From RPQJ01 sp963744735 (GTDB lineage: Bacteria; Pseudomonadota; Gammaproteobacteria; Steroidobacterales; Steroidobacteraceae), in assembly GCA_963744735.1 (NCBI GenBank), contig CAVUVH010000020.1, positions 129,131 to 193,130 on the forward strand: a stretch of 64,000 nt of DNA, in the 5' to 3' direction. The notes under the pieces are model-generated. The model saw nothing but the letters and a program-made list of their open reading frames with translations, made no database searches and was not told the origin of the DNA. Of this stretch, positions 28,194 through 40,014 are shown in pieces. Position 1 is the first letter of the stretch, and each line of letters starts with the position of its first letter. The position numbers were made by a program, and so were the translations under genes.

Positions 28194-30382
28194 CCGGCGT
28201 CCAGGTCGAGGCCAGGGGCGATCTTCGATGCTTCCAGCTCGACCGCAATGGCGGCCGCCCGGCGCCGTGCAAGCACGACCGCACCGCCCGAATCCAGCCA
28301 CTCGGCGAAGTCGCGCGGCTTGAGCGGCGGCGAGATGTAGTACCCCTGGATCTCGTCGCAGCCCAGCCAGGACACCATTTCGAGCGACTCCGCGTCCTCG
28401 ATGCCCTCGGCCACCGACCGGATCCGCAGGGCCTTGGCCATGGCCAGCACCGCCGCGGTGACACCCTGGGCGCCCACATCGGTATACAGGTCGGCCATCA
28501 GCGACCGGTCCAGCTTCACGCAGTCGAGCGGCAGACGGCGAATCTGGCCCAGCGAGGAATAGCCGGTACCGAAGTCGTCCATGGCGACCCGCACGCCGTC
28601 GCGCCGCAGTGCCTCGAGCATGCGACGGACCTCGGGCGGCGCGTGCACGATGCTGGTCTCGGTGATCTCGATCTCGAGCGCATGTGCCGGCAGCCGGTGC
28701 TTGTCGAGCGCGGCCCTGACCCGGGCGGCGAAATTCGGCTGGCGCAGCTGCCGGGCGGCGACGTTGACCGAGACGAAGAATTCGTCCTCGAAGCGGGCGC
28801 GCCACGCTGCAAGCTGCCGACAGGCCTCGTCCAGGACCCAGTCCCCGATCTGTTCGATGAGGCCCGTTTCCTCGGCGATCGGCACGAATTCCTCGGGGCC
28901 GACGGAGCCGAGTTGCGGATGTTCCCAGCGCAGCAGGCACTCGATGCCCGTGATGTCGAGCGTGGCACTTGCGACGCGCGGCTGGTACATGAGGTGAAGC
29001 TCGCCGGCTTCGACCGCACGCCGCAACGCCGACTCGATCGCCAGGCGCCTGCGCGACCGGGCCAGCGGCACGGGCGAGAAGAATTCGCAGGACCGCGGTT
29101 CGAGGGCGTGCTCGGAGGCCGCCTGCGCGTGGGTCAACCACTGCTCGGCGTCCGTCGAGTTACCGTCGACCAGCGCCAGTCCGGCGCTGACGGCCGGCAG
29201 GTACCCGGTGCCGAGGTCCGTCGGCTGGCCGCTGACGCGCGCGAGCACTGCGCCGATGAGTTCCGGCAGGGTCTCGGCCGGCTCGCGGCTGCGGACCAGC
29301 AGGGTGAGACCGGCTTCGGACGTGCGGCACACCCTGGCGGCGTTGGCGTGCCTGAACGGAACGCCACCGGCTTCGGCCTCGGCCAGGCCCTGTCCGATCT
29401 GCCGGGCCAGCTCGGACAGGAGTCTGTTCGCGACTTCCGTGCCATGTGCCTGTGCGATGCGTTCGAGGCCATGCACACGGCAGGTCGTCACGCACATGGC
29501 GATCCCGGGCTCGCGATCCCTGAGCGCGATCGCGAGCTGCTCGAGGAAATAGACGCGATTCGGCAATCCCGTGGCGCTGTCGAAATAGGCGAGGGTGCGC
29601 ACGGCGTCCTCGGCCCGGCGCAGGCGGGTGAGGTCCTGCAGCGTGACCAGGACCGTGCGCGAGCTGGCCGAGCCATCGGCCTGCACGAGTTCCGCTTCCT
29701 GGTGTATGTAGAGTTCCTTGCCGGTCGGAGTCAGCACGCGGTGTTCGAAGCTGAAGCGGCTGTTGTCGGTGGCGCAGGCGATGAAAGCCTGTCGCACCAG
29801 GACCTGCTCGCCAGGGTCGAGCATCGTCACGAACGACTCGTACCGCTTCATGGGCTCGGACTCGCGCTCGAGGATCTCGCCGACCATGGGCGACATGTCC
29901 AGGGTCTTGCCATCCAGGGTCAGTTCCCAGTGTCCGACCCGCGCGATGCGCTGGGCCAGCAGCAGCTTGGAGCGACTCGACCAGAGGTCATCCTGCATGG
30001 CGCGGTCGCGCAGCAGGAATCGAACGCGCTCGACCAGCAGGCGGGGATTCATTCCCTTCTGCGCGAAGTCGCTTGCTCCCGCGGCAAAAGCGTCGCTGAT
30101 CGACACGATGTCATTGCGCCCGGTGAGCATCAGGATCGGCAGTCGCCGGCCGTCGGCCCGCTCGCGGATCTTGTGGCAGACTTCGATGCCCGTCATCTTC
30201 GGCATGTTGACGTCCAGCACCACGCAGTCGGGCTGCGTGAGTTCGAACTGCCTGACCGCCTCCTCACCGTCGTTGGCGCTGTGCACCACGAAACCCGCCC
30301 CGCCGAGGGCAGCCTCGGCCAGCAGCAGGTGTGCGGGGTCGTCGTCCGCGATCAGGATGGTGGTGATGCGGGTCGGATCCAT
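28190..30382 (-). CDS. response regulator with PAS, degenerate GGDEF and EAL domains
   Basis: 730 residues from ATG 30382. Receiver about 1-125 (ILIADDDPAH, LDVNMPKMTG phospho-Asp), a PAS-like segment about 140-250, a GGDEF-fold region about 260-430 lacking any GGDEF signature, and an EAL domain about 450-700. The EAL motif reads ECLLRW, with EITETSI, MDDFGTGYSSL and VAEGIED intact, so c-di-GMP phosphodiesterase activity is plausible. It follows the hybrid kinase gene by 49 bases on the same strand, so the kinase probably controls it. Confidence 0.9.
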   Translation of the reverse strand: MDPTRITTILIADDDPAHLLLAEAALGGAGFVVHSANDGEEAVRQFELTQPDCVVLDVNMPKMTGIEVCHKIRERADGRRLPILMLTGRNDIVSISDAFAAGASDFAQKGMNPRLLVERVRFLLRDRAMQDDLWSSRSKLLLAQRIARVGHWELTLDGKTLDMSPMVGEILERESEPMKRYESFVTMLDPGEQVLVRQAFIACATDNSRFSFEHRVLTPTGKELYIHQEAELVQADGSASSRTVLVTLQDLTRLRRAEDAVRTLAYFDSATGLPNRVYFLEQLAIALRDREPGIAMCVTTCRVHGLERIAQAHGTEVANRLLSELARQIGQGLAEAEAGGVPFRHANAARVCRTSEAGLTLLVRSREPAETLPELIGAVLARVSGQPTDLGTGYLPAVSAGLALVDGNSTDAEQWLTHAQAASEHALEPRSCEFFSPVPLARSRRRLAIESALRRAVEAGELHLMYQPRVASATLDITGIECLLRWEHPQLGSVGPEEFVPIAEETGLIEQIGDWVLDEACRQLAAWRARFEDEFFVSVNVAARQLRQPNFAARVRAALDKHRLPAHALEIEITETSIVHAPPEVRRMLEALRRDGVRVAMDDFGTGYSSLGQIRRLPLDCVKLDRSLMADLYTDVGAQGVTAAVLAMAKALRIRSVAEGIEDAESLEMVSWLGCDEIQGYYISPPLKPRDFAEWLDSGGAVVLARRRAAAIAVELEASKIAPGLDLDAG

Positions 30383-30431
30383 GCCTGCTATCTCTCCGTG
30401 CCGATCGGGCAATCAGTCTGGTACATGCTGG

Positions 30432-33422
<2,991 letters not shown>

Positions 33423-33587
33423 GCGGTTGCGGTTCCGTCGCGCAGCACGGCAGTGGCGTGCGATACCATGCCGCCTGGGCCGGAGGTGAGATGAATGGTC
33501 TGCATCGCAGTAGCGCTCGCGCGAGTACTTCCCGTGGTCGGTCCGGCAGTGCAGTTGACAGAATACGGACCCGCCAAGGGTGAAACC

Positions 33588-34589
33588 GTGAACCGGCACA
33601 AGCATTTGGGGTCCGGCCCGAGGGGGTCCCGTGCCCAAGGCCCGCCTGTGACCGGCGCAACCGCCGTGCCCGCGGCCCCGGCCACCGCCGCTGAGCCGGT
33701 CCCGGCCGCCTCCGCGGAGCACCCATCGAATACTTTCAGGCGCCTGCAGGCCCGCCTGCGCGGCCAGGTCGGCCGGGCGATCGGCGATTTCCGCATGATC
33801 GAGGACGGCGACCGCGTGATGGTCTGCGTCTCGGGCGGCAAGGATTCCTACGCGCTGCTCGACATCCTGCTGTCGCTGCAGCGGAGCGCGCCGGTGCGAT
33901 TCGAGCTGGTGGCCGTCAACCTCGACCAGAAGCAGCCGGGGTTTCCGCAGCATGTCCTGCCGGAGTACCTCGCGGCGCTCGGCGTGCCGTTCCACGTGAT
34001 CGAGCAGGACACCTACCGCGTGGTCAAGCGCGTGGTGCCCGAGGGCAAGACGATGTGCGGGCTCTGCTCGCGGCTGCGTCGCGGTGCCCTGTATCGCTAT
34101 GCCGCCGAGAACGGCATCACCAAGGTGGCGCTCGGCCACCATCGCGACGACATCGTCGAGACCATGTTCCTGAACATGTTCTTCGGCGGCCGGCTGAAGG
34201 CGATGCCGCCCAAGCTGCTGTCCGAGGACGGGCGGCACATCCTGATCCGCCCGCTGGCGTACGTGCCGGAGCGCGACCTCGAACGCTACGCGCGCGCGCG
34301 CCGGTTTCCGATCATCCCGTGCCGGCTGTGCGGTTCGCAGGAGCACCTGCAGCGTGTCGCGGTGAAGAAGATGCTGGCCGACTGGGAGCGCGATTACCCC
34401 GGGCGCACCGAGGCGATCTTCTCCGCGCTCGGCAACGTCACGCCGTCGCACCTCGCCGATCCGCGGGCATTCGACTTCGCCGGGCTCGAGGCGCGCCGTG
34501 CCGCCGTGCTGGCCGCGCTGCAGGCCTCACCGTCGCCGGACGAGCCCGCGGCGACCGAGATCGCGCGCGAGCCCTGGGAAGAGCGTTAG
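33588..34589 (+). CDS. ttcA: tRNA 2-thiocytidine biosynthesis protein TtcA
   Basis: Thiolates C32 of certain tRNAs using ATP and an Fe-S cluster. The PP-loop VCVSGGKDSYALLD, the cluster cysteines MCGLCSRLRRG and the later CRLCGSQE, and GHHRDDIVETMFLNMFFGG are all present. I chose GTG 33588, preceded by AAGGG, giving 333 residues; the frame is open to 33495, and about 45 N-terminal residues are a low-complexity Ala/Pro extension. The final CGT-TAG codons form the first bases of a 269-base inverted-repeat element. Confidence 0.9.
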   Translation: MNRHKHLGSGPRGSRAQGPPVTGATAVPAAPATAAEPVPAASAEHPSNTFRRLQARLRGQVGRAIGDFRMIEDGDRVMVCVSGGKDSYALLDILLSLQRSAPVRFELVAVNLDQKQPGFPQHVLPEYLAALGVPFHVIEQDTYRVVKRVVPEGKTMCGLCSRLRRGALYRYAAENGITKVALGHHRDDIVETMFLNMFFGGRLKAMPPKLLSEDGRHILIRPLAYVPERDLERYARARRFPIIPCRLCGSQEHLQRVAVKKMLADWERDYPGRTEAIFSALGNVTPSHLADPRAFDFAGLEARRAAVLAALQASPSPDEPAATEIAREPWEER

Positions 34590-34851
34590 GGAGGCTCTGC
34601 ACAGGTGCGCAGGTGACGCACTGCGTGCGCTCGATCCGGTGCCTGTCACCGAGCTTGGAAAGGCAGACACGCGCTCTGTGACAGGCACCGGATCGAGCGC
34701 TCTGGCAGCGTCGCAGGCTGGCACGTCGCGAGCGTCCGATCCGGTACCGTTCCCCGAGCGCGTGTCTGCCTTTCCAAGCTCGGGGGACGGTACCGGGTCG
34801 GACGCGCCAGCCACTGACCGCCTGCGCACCTGTGCAGAGCCTCCCTAACGC
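34583..34851. repeat. nested inverted-repeat element between ttcA and the permease
   Basis: The 31-base outer arms (34583-34613 and 34821-34851) are perfect inverted copies. Inside are two hairpins: 34627-34649 with 34678-34700 (23 bases, perfect) and 34732-34758 with 34779-34805 (27 bases, two mismatches). Their loops (about 34650-34675 and 34757-34782) are complementary to each other. The element is therefore a large palindrome whose halves are themselves hairpins. Each outer end reads CGT-TAG into the element, supplying the last codon and stop of both convergent genes. No transposase; it looks like a MITE or a bidirectional terminator. Confidence 0.85.
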
Positions 34852-36344
34852 AACCCGGGCCCGGTCAACGGGCTCGACGGACGCCTGCTCAGGCAGGCTG
34901 CCGCAGCCTGCGAGTGCCGGTAGCCGTAGGCGAAGTAGATCGCAAAGCCGATCCCGGTCCAGATCGCGAGCCGGATCCAGGTGTCGTGCGGCAGCGCGTA
35001 CGCCATGGCGAAGCACACGATCACGCCGGCGACCCCCGTGAACGTCGCGAACGGCACGCGGAACGGCCGCGGCGTTTCGGGCTGCGTGTAGCGCAGCACC
35101 ACCACGCCCGCGCACACGGCCGAGAACGCGATCAGGATGCCGATCGAGATCAGTTCGCCGAGCACGTCGAGCGGGAACACGCCGGCGAAGAACGCCGCGA
35201 TCACGCCGGTGACGAGGGTGGCGACGTGCGGCGTGCGGTGCTTCGGGTGCACCTTCTGCATCGACGGCGGCAGCAGCCCGTCGCGCGACATCGCCATGAA
35301 GATGCGCGGCTGGCCGAGCAGCGACATCAGGATCACGGAGGTCAGGCCGACGATGGCGCCGATCTTGACCAGCATGCCGAGCCACTTGAGTTCCGGGTGC
35401 GCATCGAGCGCCACGGCGACCGGCGCCGAGACGTTCAGCTCGGTGAACGAAACCATGCCGGTCATGACCGCGGCCATCGCGATGTAGAGCGTGGTCGAGA
35501 TCAGCAGCGCCGCGATGATGCCCCAGGGCACGTCGCGCTGCGGGTTGCGCGCTTCCTGCGCCGTGGTCGCCGCCTGGTCGAAACCGATGTAGGCGAAGAA
35601 GATGATCGCCGCGCCCTGCATGATGCCGCTGAAGCCGAACTCGCCGAAGCCGCCCTGGTTGGCCGGCAGGTAGGGCGTCCACAGCTCGGTGTTGACGAAG
35701 CGGATGCCGACCACGATGAACAGGATGATGATCAGCACCTTGATCACCACCATCACGTTGTTGGCGCGGGTCGACTGCCTGACGCCGACATAGCAGACCC
35801 AGGTCAGCAGCATCACGATCAGCACGGCGGGCAGGTTGATGAGTGCCCCGGTGGCGCCCAGGTGATGCAGGGCGCCGTCGACCTTGCCGAGCGGCGCGTT
35901 GGTGAGCGCGGCCGGCAGCTGCAAACCGAACTCGGCCAGCAGGTTGACCACGTACCCGGACCAGCCCACGGCCACGGCCGCGGCCGACATCACGTATTCC
36001 AGGGCCAGGTTCCAGCCCACGAACCAGGCGATGCCTTCGCCCAGGGTCGCGTAGGTGTAGCTGTAGGCGCTGCCCGAGACCGGGATCATTGCCGCCAGTT
36101 CGGCATAGCAGAGCGCGGCGAGCCCGCAGCCGATGGCGGCGACGAGGAAGGCCAGCGTGATGGCCGGGCCGGTGTGCTGCGCGGCCACCGTGCCGGTCAG
36201 CACGAAGATGCCGCTGCCGATCATGGAGCCGAGCCCGACGGAGGTCAGGGCCCGCCGGTCCAGCACTCGATTCAGCTTGGGCCCGGACTCTATTTCGCGA
36301 TTGATCGCGGCCACGGATTTGCGGGCCGCCAGCTGTTTCAGCAC
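34845..36344 (-). CDS. APC-family amino acid permease (cationic amino acid transporter type)
   Basis: About 499 residues from GTG 36344, preceded by GGGGAGAG; the open frame extends further upstream but only through Arg-rich noise. It has roughly 12-13 membrane helices, with the family motif SVGLGSMIGSGIFVLTGTVA in helix 1, IPVSGSAYSYTYATLGEG, and FFAYIGFDQAATTAQEARNP in helix 6. It resembles YfnA/CAT-type transporters, which exchange or import amino acids by proton symport. The substrate is not determinable. Its stop codon lies in the arm of the inverted-repeat element. Confidence 0.9.
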   Translation of the reverse strand: MLKQLAARKSVAAINREIESGPKLNRVLDRRALTSVGLGSMIGSGIFVLTGTVAAQHTGPAITLAFLVAAIGCGLAALCYAELAAMIPVSGSAYSYTYATLGEGIAWFVGWNLALEYVMSAAAVAVGWSGYVVNLLAEFGLQLPAALTNAPLGKVDGALHHLGATGALINLPAVLIVMLLTWVCYVGVRQSTRANNVMVVIKVLIIILFIVVGIRFVNTELWTPYLPANQGGFGEFGFSGIMQGAAIIFFAYIGFDQAATTAQEARNPQRDVPWGIIAALLISTTLYIAMAAVMTGMVSFTELNVSAPVAVALDAHPELKWLGMLVKIGAIVGLTSVILMSLLGQPRIFMAMSRDGLLPPSMQKVHPKHRTPHVATLVTGVIAAFFAGVFPLDVLGELISIGILIAFSAVCAGVVVLRYTQPETPRPFRVPFATFTGVAGVIVCFAMAYALPHDTWIRLAIWTGIGFAIYFAYGYRHSQAAAACLSRRPSSPLTGPGLR

Positions 36345-36436
36345 CAGTCTCTCCCCTGTGTCCCCGCCCAAGTCTCGCACAGGGGCAGGGGCTACCGCAC
36401 GCCGCCTGCGCCGCCCTGGTGAATTATCATGCCGCC

Positions 36437-37186
36437 ATGACCGCGCCGCCCCCGCCACTGGACCGCACCGACCCGCGCCCGCTCGAGAGCACGTACTGGG
36501 TCGTGCCTGGCCGCCTGCTGGTGGGCGAGCATCCGGGTTCGCGCTCGCGTGCCCAGTCGATGGAGCGGCTGCGGCGCTTTCTCGAGGCGGGCGTGACCTG
36601 CTTCATCGACCTGACCGAACCCGGCGAAGCGCCCGCGTACGAGATGCTGCTGCCGTTCGAAACTCCAGCGGGGCAGCGCGTGGAGTACCTGCGCGAGCCG
36701 ATCATGGACCATGGCGTGCCGGCCGATCGCGAGACGATGGGCCGCATCCTGGCCATGCTCGATGGCGCGCTCGACGCGGGCCATCGTGTGTACCTGCACT
36801 GCCGCGCCGGGATTGGTCGCAGCGCCACGGTCGCCGGTTGCTGGCTGGCAGAGCGCAATGCCACGGGTGGCGCGGGGGCGCTCGACGAACTGGCGGGTGC
36901 CTGGCAGCAGGCGGCGCAGGCGCGTTACTGGCCGAGCGTGCCCGAGACACCGGAGCAGGCCGAGTTCGTGCGCAGCTGGCAGGCCATGCCCGCGCGGCGA
37001 CCGCCGCGGGGCGCAGCCCTCGGCGGCCGCGCGCAGTGCGATGGATCCGGGTCACGCTGGAACTGGCGCAGCGCGTGCGCGGCGGCTGGTTCGGCCTCGC
37101 GCTCGGTGACGCGCTTGGCGGCCTGTCCGCCGCCGGGGCGCCGGGCACGCCGACGACACTGGCCTGGGGCCAGCACACCGCCCTGA
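36437..37186 (+). CDS. dual-specificity/tyrosine phosphatase-like protein, first gene of a four-gene operon
   Basis: The phosphatase domain covers about residues 1-185: VVPGRLLVGEHPGS, CFIDLTEPGE, and the P-loop HCRAGIGRSATVAGCWL (H-C-x5-R, nucleophile Cys) with a preceding general-acid loop (PIMDHGVPADRE). After about residue 190 the frame turns into Arg/Ala noise and overlaps the next gene by 150 bases. The true end is therefore either earlier through an indel, or the two are one fused protein joined by a frameshift near 37030. Phosphatase-ADP-ribosylglycohydrolase fusions are known. TATCAT at 36425-36430, just before ATG 36437, suggests a near-leaderless promoter. Confidence 0.78.
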   Translation: MTAPPPPLDRTDPRPLESTYWVVPGRLLVGEHPGSRSRAQSMERLRRFLEAGVTCFIDLTEPGEAPAYEMLLPFETPAGQRVEYLREPIMDHGVPADRETMGRILAMLDGALDAGHRVYLHCRAGIGRSATVAGCWLAERNATGGAGALDELAGAWQQAAQARYWPSVPETPEQAEFVRSWQAMPARRPPRGAALGGRAQCDGSGSRWNWRSACAAAGSASRSVTRLAACPPPGRRARRRHWPGASTPP

Positions 37187-37946
37187 GCCTGTGCCTGGCC
37201 GACAGCCTGGCGGACTGCGGCCGCTGCGATCCGCGCGACCAGATCGAACGCTACTGGCGCTGGTTCAGGCAGGGCGAGCACGACGCGCGGGGCGAGCCTG
37301 GCGCCGACACGGCCAGCCCCGACGTCGCCAAGGCGCTGGCGACGTATCGCTGGCGTGGCCAGCCGCGCGCCGGCTCGCACGACCCGAAGGACGTCTCCGG
37401 CGGCAGCCTGCCGCGCGTGCTGGCGGCCGTCCTGCATGCGGGCCGCGATCCCGCCCGGGCGATCGCGCTGGCGGCCGAATGCTCGCGCACGACGCACCAG
37501 TCGCCGGTGATCCTCGATGCCTGCCGACTGTACGCGGCGCTGCTGCTCGGCGTCCTGCAGGGGCACCCCGCGGCATCATGGCTCGAGGCCGTGCCGGAAC
37601 CCGCTGCACGCTGCTGGGGCCCGAAGCCGCTGCGCAAGGATGTCCGTGCCACGCTGACACGCGCGCACACCACGGCCGCCACGGCGACGTGCTGCAGGTG
37701 CTGGCCGCGACGCGACATGTGCTGGGACGCGCGGCGTCGTTTGAAGAGGCCATGGCCTGCACGCGCGAGGCAGTGAAGGAGGACGCGGCGCTGGTCGGCA
37801 GCCTGGTCGGCACCCTGTTCGGGCTGGCGCACGGTTTCGATGCGCTGCCGCCCGGGCGCGTGGCGCAACTCGCCGGTGTCGAGCAGCTGGAGCGTGCCGC
37901 GGCAGCCAGCCTGGCGCAGCTCGCGCCGCCGGGGGATGGAGCGTGA
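37036..37946 (+). CDS. degenerate ADP-ribosylglycohydrolase family protein (frameshifted)
   Basis: From GTG 37036 (VRWIRVTLELAQRVRGGWFG) the DraG-like fold begins with LALGDALGG. A one-base shift near 37668 joins the C-terminal part (HGDVLQVLAATRHVLGRAAS, FEEAMACTREAVKEDAALVGS). Joined length about 303 residues. The metal-binding positions look lost: the usual W-T-D-D-T reads WGQHT, and the usual G-G-D-T-D-T reads VKEDAA. It is therefore probably a pseudoenzyme that may bind ADP-ribose-like ligands without hydrolysing them. Stop overlaps the next start as GTGA. Confidence 0.7.
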
Positions 37947-38980
37947 GCACGCGCCGGCGCCAGCGGCGCGAGCCGGCGTGGACACGGCTCGACGACGAAG
38001 CGCTGCTCGACATGCGCTTCTGCGACCTGCGGCTTTCGCTCAGGAGCGCGGGCCTCGATGCGGCAGTGCAACGCCTGTACGAAGAACTGCGCCTGAAGGA
38101 CATCCGCTTCCGGCCGCACGTCTGGCTGTCGGAGGAATGGTTCTCGCCCGACGGCATTCCGGGCATCGCGATTCCGTTCTATCTGGCGCACCCGCGGCTG
38201 AAGCAGCTCGAACGACGCTTCATGCACGAGGTCGAGGGCGGCAACGACAAGTGGCTGATGCGCATCCTGCGGCACGAGACCGGCCATGCGATCGACACGG
38301 CGTTCGGGCTGCGGCGCCGCAAGACCTGGCGGGACACTTTCGGCAAGGCGTCGCGGCGCTATCCGACGCGCTATTCGCCGCGGCCGACCAGCCGCAGGTT
38401 CGTCCTGCACCTCGGCCACTGGTACGCGCAGAGCCATCCCACCGAGGATTTCGCCGAGACGTTCGCGGTGTGGCTGCCGCGGCGCTCGCGCTGGCGCAGC
38501 CAGTATGCGGGCTGGCCGGCGTTCGCCAAGCTCGCCTATGTCGACGGCACGATGCGGCAGCTGCAGGGCCGCCGCGCCGTGTGCCTCAACCGCGACGTGA
38601 TCGAGCCGCTGGCCGAGAACACGCGCACGCTGCGGGAGCACTACCGGCGCAAGCAGCGGCGCTACGAGATCGACACGCGCCGCAGCTACGACCGGCGGCT
38701 GCTGCGTGTCTTCGGCACGGCGGCCGATCATCCCGATGCGCTGCACGCGAGCCGCTTCCTGCGCCAGGTCCGGCCGCAGGTGGAACGACTGATGATCCGG
38801 CGTGCGAGAATGCACCCGTACCTGGTCCAGCACGTGCTGCGCACGGCCACCCAGCGTGCGCGCACCATGGGCCTCCGGCTCAGCCACAGCCAGCGCGAAA
38901 CCAAGCGCGAGGTGCTGGTGATGATGGAACGCATCATGCTCGACATGCTGCTGCGCGACCGCGAGAACTACGCCCTATGA
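37943..38980 (+). CDS. putative zinc-dependent metallopeptidase (zincin)
   Basis: 345 residues from GTG 37943, overlapping the preceding stop. The active-site helix is MRILRHETGHAIDTAFGLRR (HEXXH), with a downstream SHPTEDFAETFAVWL supplying the third ligand region, as in the putative zinc-binding metallopeptidase (Mx-like) group. No signal peptide, so cytoplasmic. The C-terminal third is Arg-rich and helical. Its stop overlaps the ATP-grasp start as ATGA, so the two products are made together and may act on one peptide. The substrate is unknown. Confidence 0.82.
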   Translation: MSTRRRQRREPAWTRLDDEALLDMRFCDLRLSLRSAGLDAAVQRLYEELRLKDIRFRPHVWLSEEWFSPDGIPGIAIPFYLAHPRLKQLERRFMHEVEGGNDKWLMRILRHETGHAIDTAFGLRRRKTWRDTFGKASRRYPTRYSPRPTSRRFVLHLGHWYAQSHPTEDFAETFAVWLPRRSRWRSQYAGWPAFAKLAYVDGTMRQLQGRRAVCLNRDVIEPLAENTRTLREHYRRKQRRYEIDTRRSYDRRLLRVFGTAADHPDALHASRFLRQVRPQVERLMIRRARMHPYLVQHVLRTATQRARTMGLRLSHSQRETKREVLVMMERIMLDMLLRDRENYAL

Positions 38981-40014
38981 CCAAGAAGCGAAAGAAGTTG
39001 CGCGTGCTGGTGCTGGTGCACGAGACGCTGGTTCCGCCCGAGGACACCGCGGGCTACTCGGTGCAGGAGATCGACGAGTGGCGCACGGAGTACGACGTGA
39101 CGACGTCGCTGCGCGCGCTCGGGCACGAGGTCAAGGTGCTCGGCATGGGCGACAACCTCGCCGAGCTGCGCGCGACGATCATGGACTGGAAGCCCGACAT
39201 CGCGTTCAACCTGCTGGAGGAGTTCCAGGGCATCGTCACCTATGACCAGTACGTGGTCGCCTTCCTCGAGCTGATGCGCCTGCCGTACACGGGCTGCAAC
39301 CCGCGCGGCATGATGATCTCGCGTGACAAGGTGCTGTCGAAGCAGATCCTGGCCTACCACCGCATCCGCACCGCGCGCTATGCGCTGCTTCCGCGCAAGC
39401 GACGCTATGCCGAGCCGCGCAAGCTCAAGTTCCCGCTGTTCGTGAAGTCGGCGACCGAGGACGCGTCGCTGGGCATCTCGCAGGCCTCGATCGTCTACGA
39501 CGGGCAGAAGCTGCGGGAGCGGGTGGAGTTCATCCACGAGCAGACCAGTTCGGACGCGCTGGTGGAGGAGTACATCGAGGGACGCGAGCTGTATGTCGGC
39601 GTCATGGGCAACGAGCGGCTGACGACCTTCCCGGTGTGGGAACTCAATTTCGGCACGCTGCCCGACGTGATGTCGATCGCCACCCGCAAGGTCAAGTGGG
39701 ACCGCAAGTACCAGCAGCGGCACGGCATCGGGACCGGGCCGGCCCGCGACCTGCCCGCCGGGTTTCCCCTGCGGCTGGCCGCCGTCGTGCGCCGCATCTA
39801 TCGCGCGCTCTCACTGAGCGGCTATGCGCGCATCGACCTGCGGCTGCAGCCGGACGGCACGGTCTACGTGCTGGAGGCCAACGCCAATCCCAATCTCGCC
39901 CAGACCGAGGACTTCGCGACTTCGGCGCTGGCCGCGGGCGTGGGTTACGACGCCGTGCTGCAGCGGATCATGCAGCACGGTCAGAGCTACGATGCCGCGT
40001 GGCGGGAAGGGTAG
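38977..40014 (+). CDS. ATP-grasp ligase, D-Ala-D-Ala ligase-like
   Basis: 345 residues. KLRVLVLVHETLVPPEDTAG opens a preATP-grasp domain; FNLLEEFQGIVTYDQYVVAF and LPYTGCNPRGMMISRDKVLS match the Ddl-like substrate and ATP loops. KFPLFVKSATEDASLGIS, DALVEEYIEGRELYVGVMGN and VLEANANPNLAQTEDFATSA (Mg-binding Glu/Asn) complete the fold. Such enzymes form peptide or amide bonds through acyl phosphates. It is not a standard Ddl, since the insert TVPVWELNF-type loop differs and no cell-wall genes are near. Last gene of the operon; its stop merges with the G-rich repeat. Confidence 0.85.
   Translation: MTKKRKKLRVLVLVHETLVPPEDTAGYSVQEIDEWRTEYDVTTSLRALGHEVKVLGMGDNLAELRATIMDWKPDIAFNLLEEFQGIVTYDQYVVAFLELMRLPYTGCNPRGMMISRDKVLSKQILAYHRIRTARYALLPRKRRYAEPRKLKFPLFVKSATEDASLGISQASIVYDGQKLRERVEFIHEQTSSDALVEEYIEGRELYVGVMGNERLTTFPVWELNFGTLPDVMSIATRKVKWDRKYQQRHGIGTGPARDLPAGFPLRLAAVVRRIYRALSLSGYARIDLRLQPDGTVYVLEANANPNLAQTEDFATSALAAGVGYDAVLQRIMQHGQSYDAAWREG

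Noticed and set aside
34527..34848. Short frames translating to DPVPVTE / GKADTRS-like peptides
   Set aside because: They lie inside the nested inverted repeat and are a by-product of its palindromic sequence, not genes.
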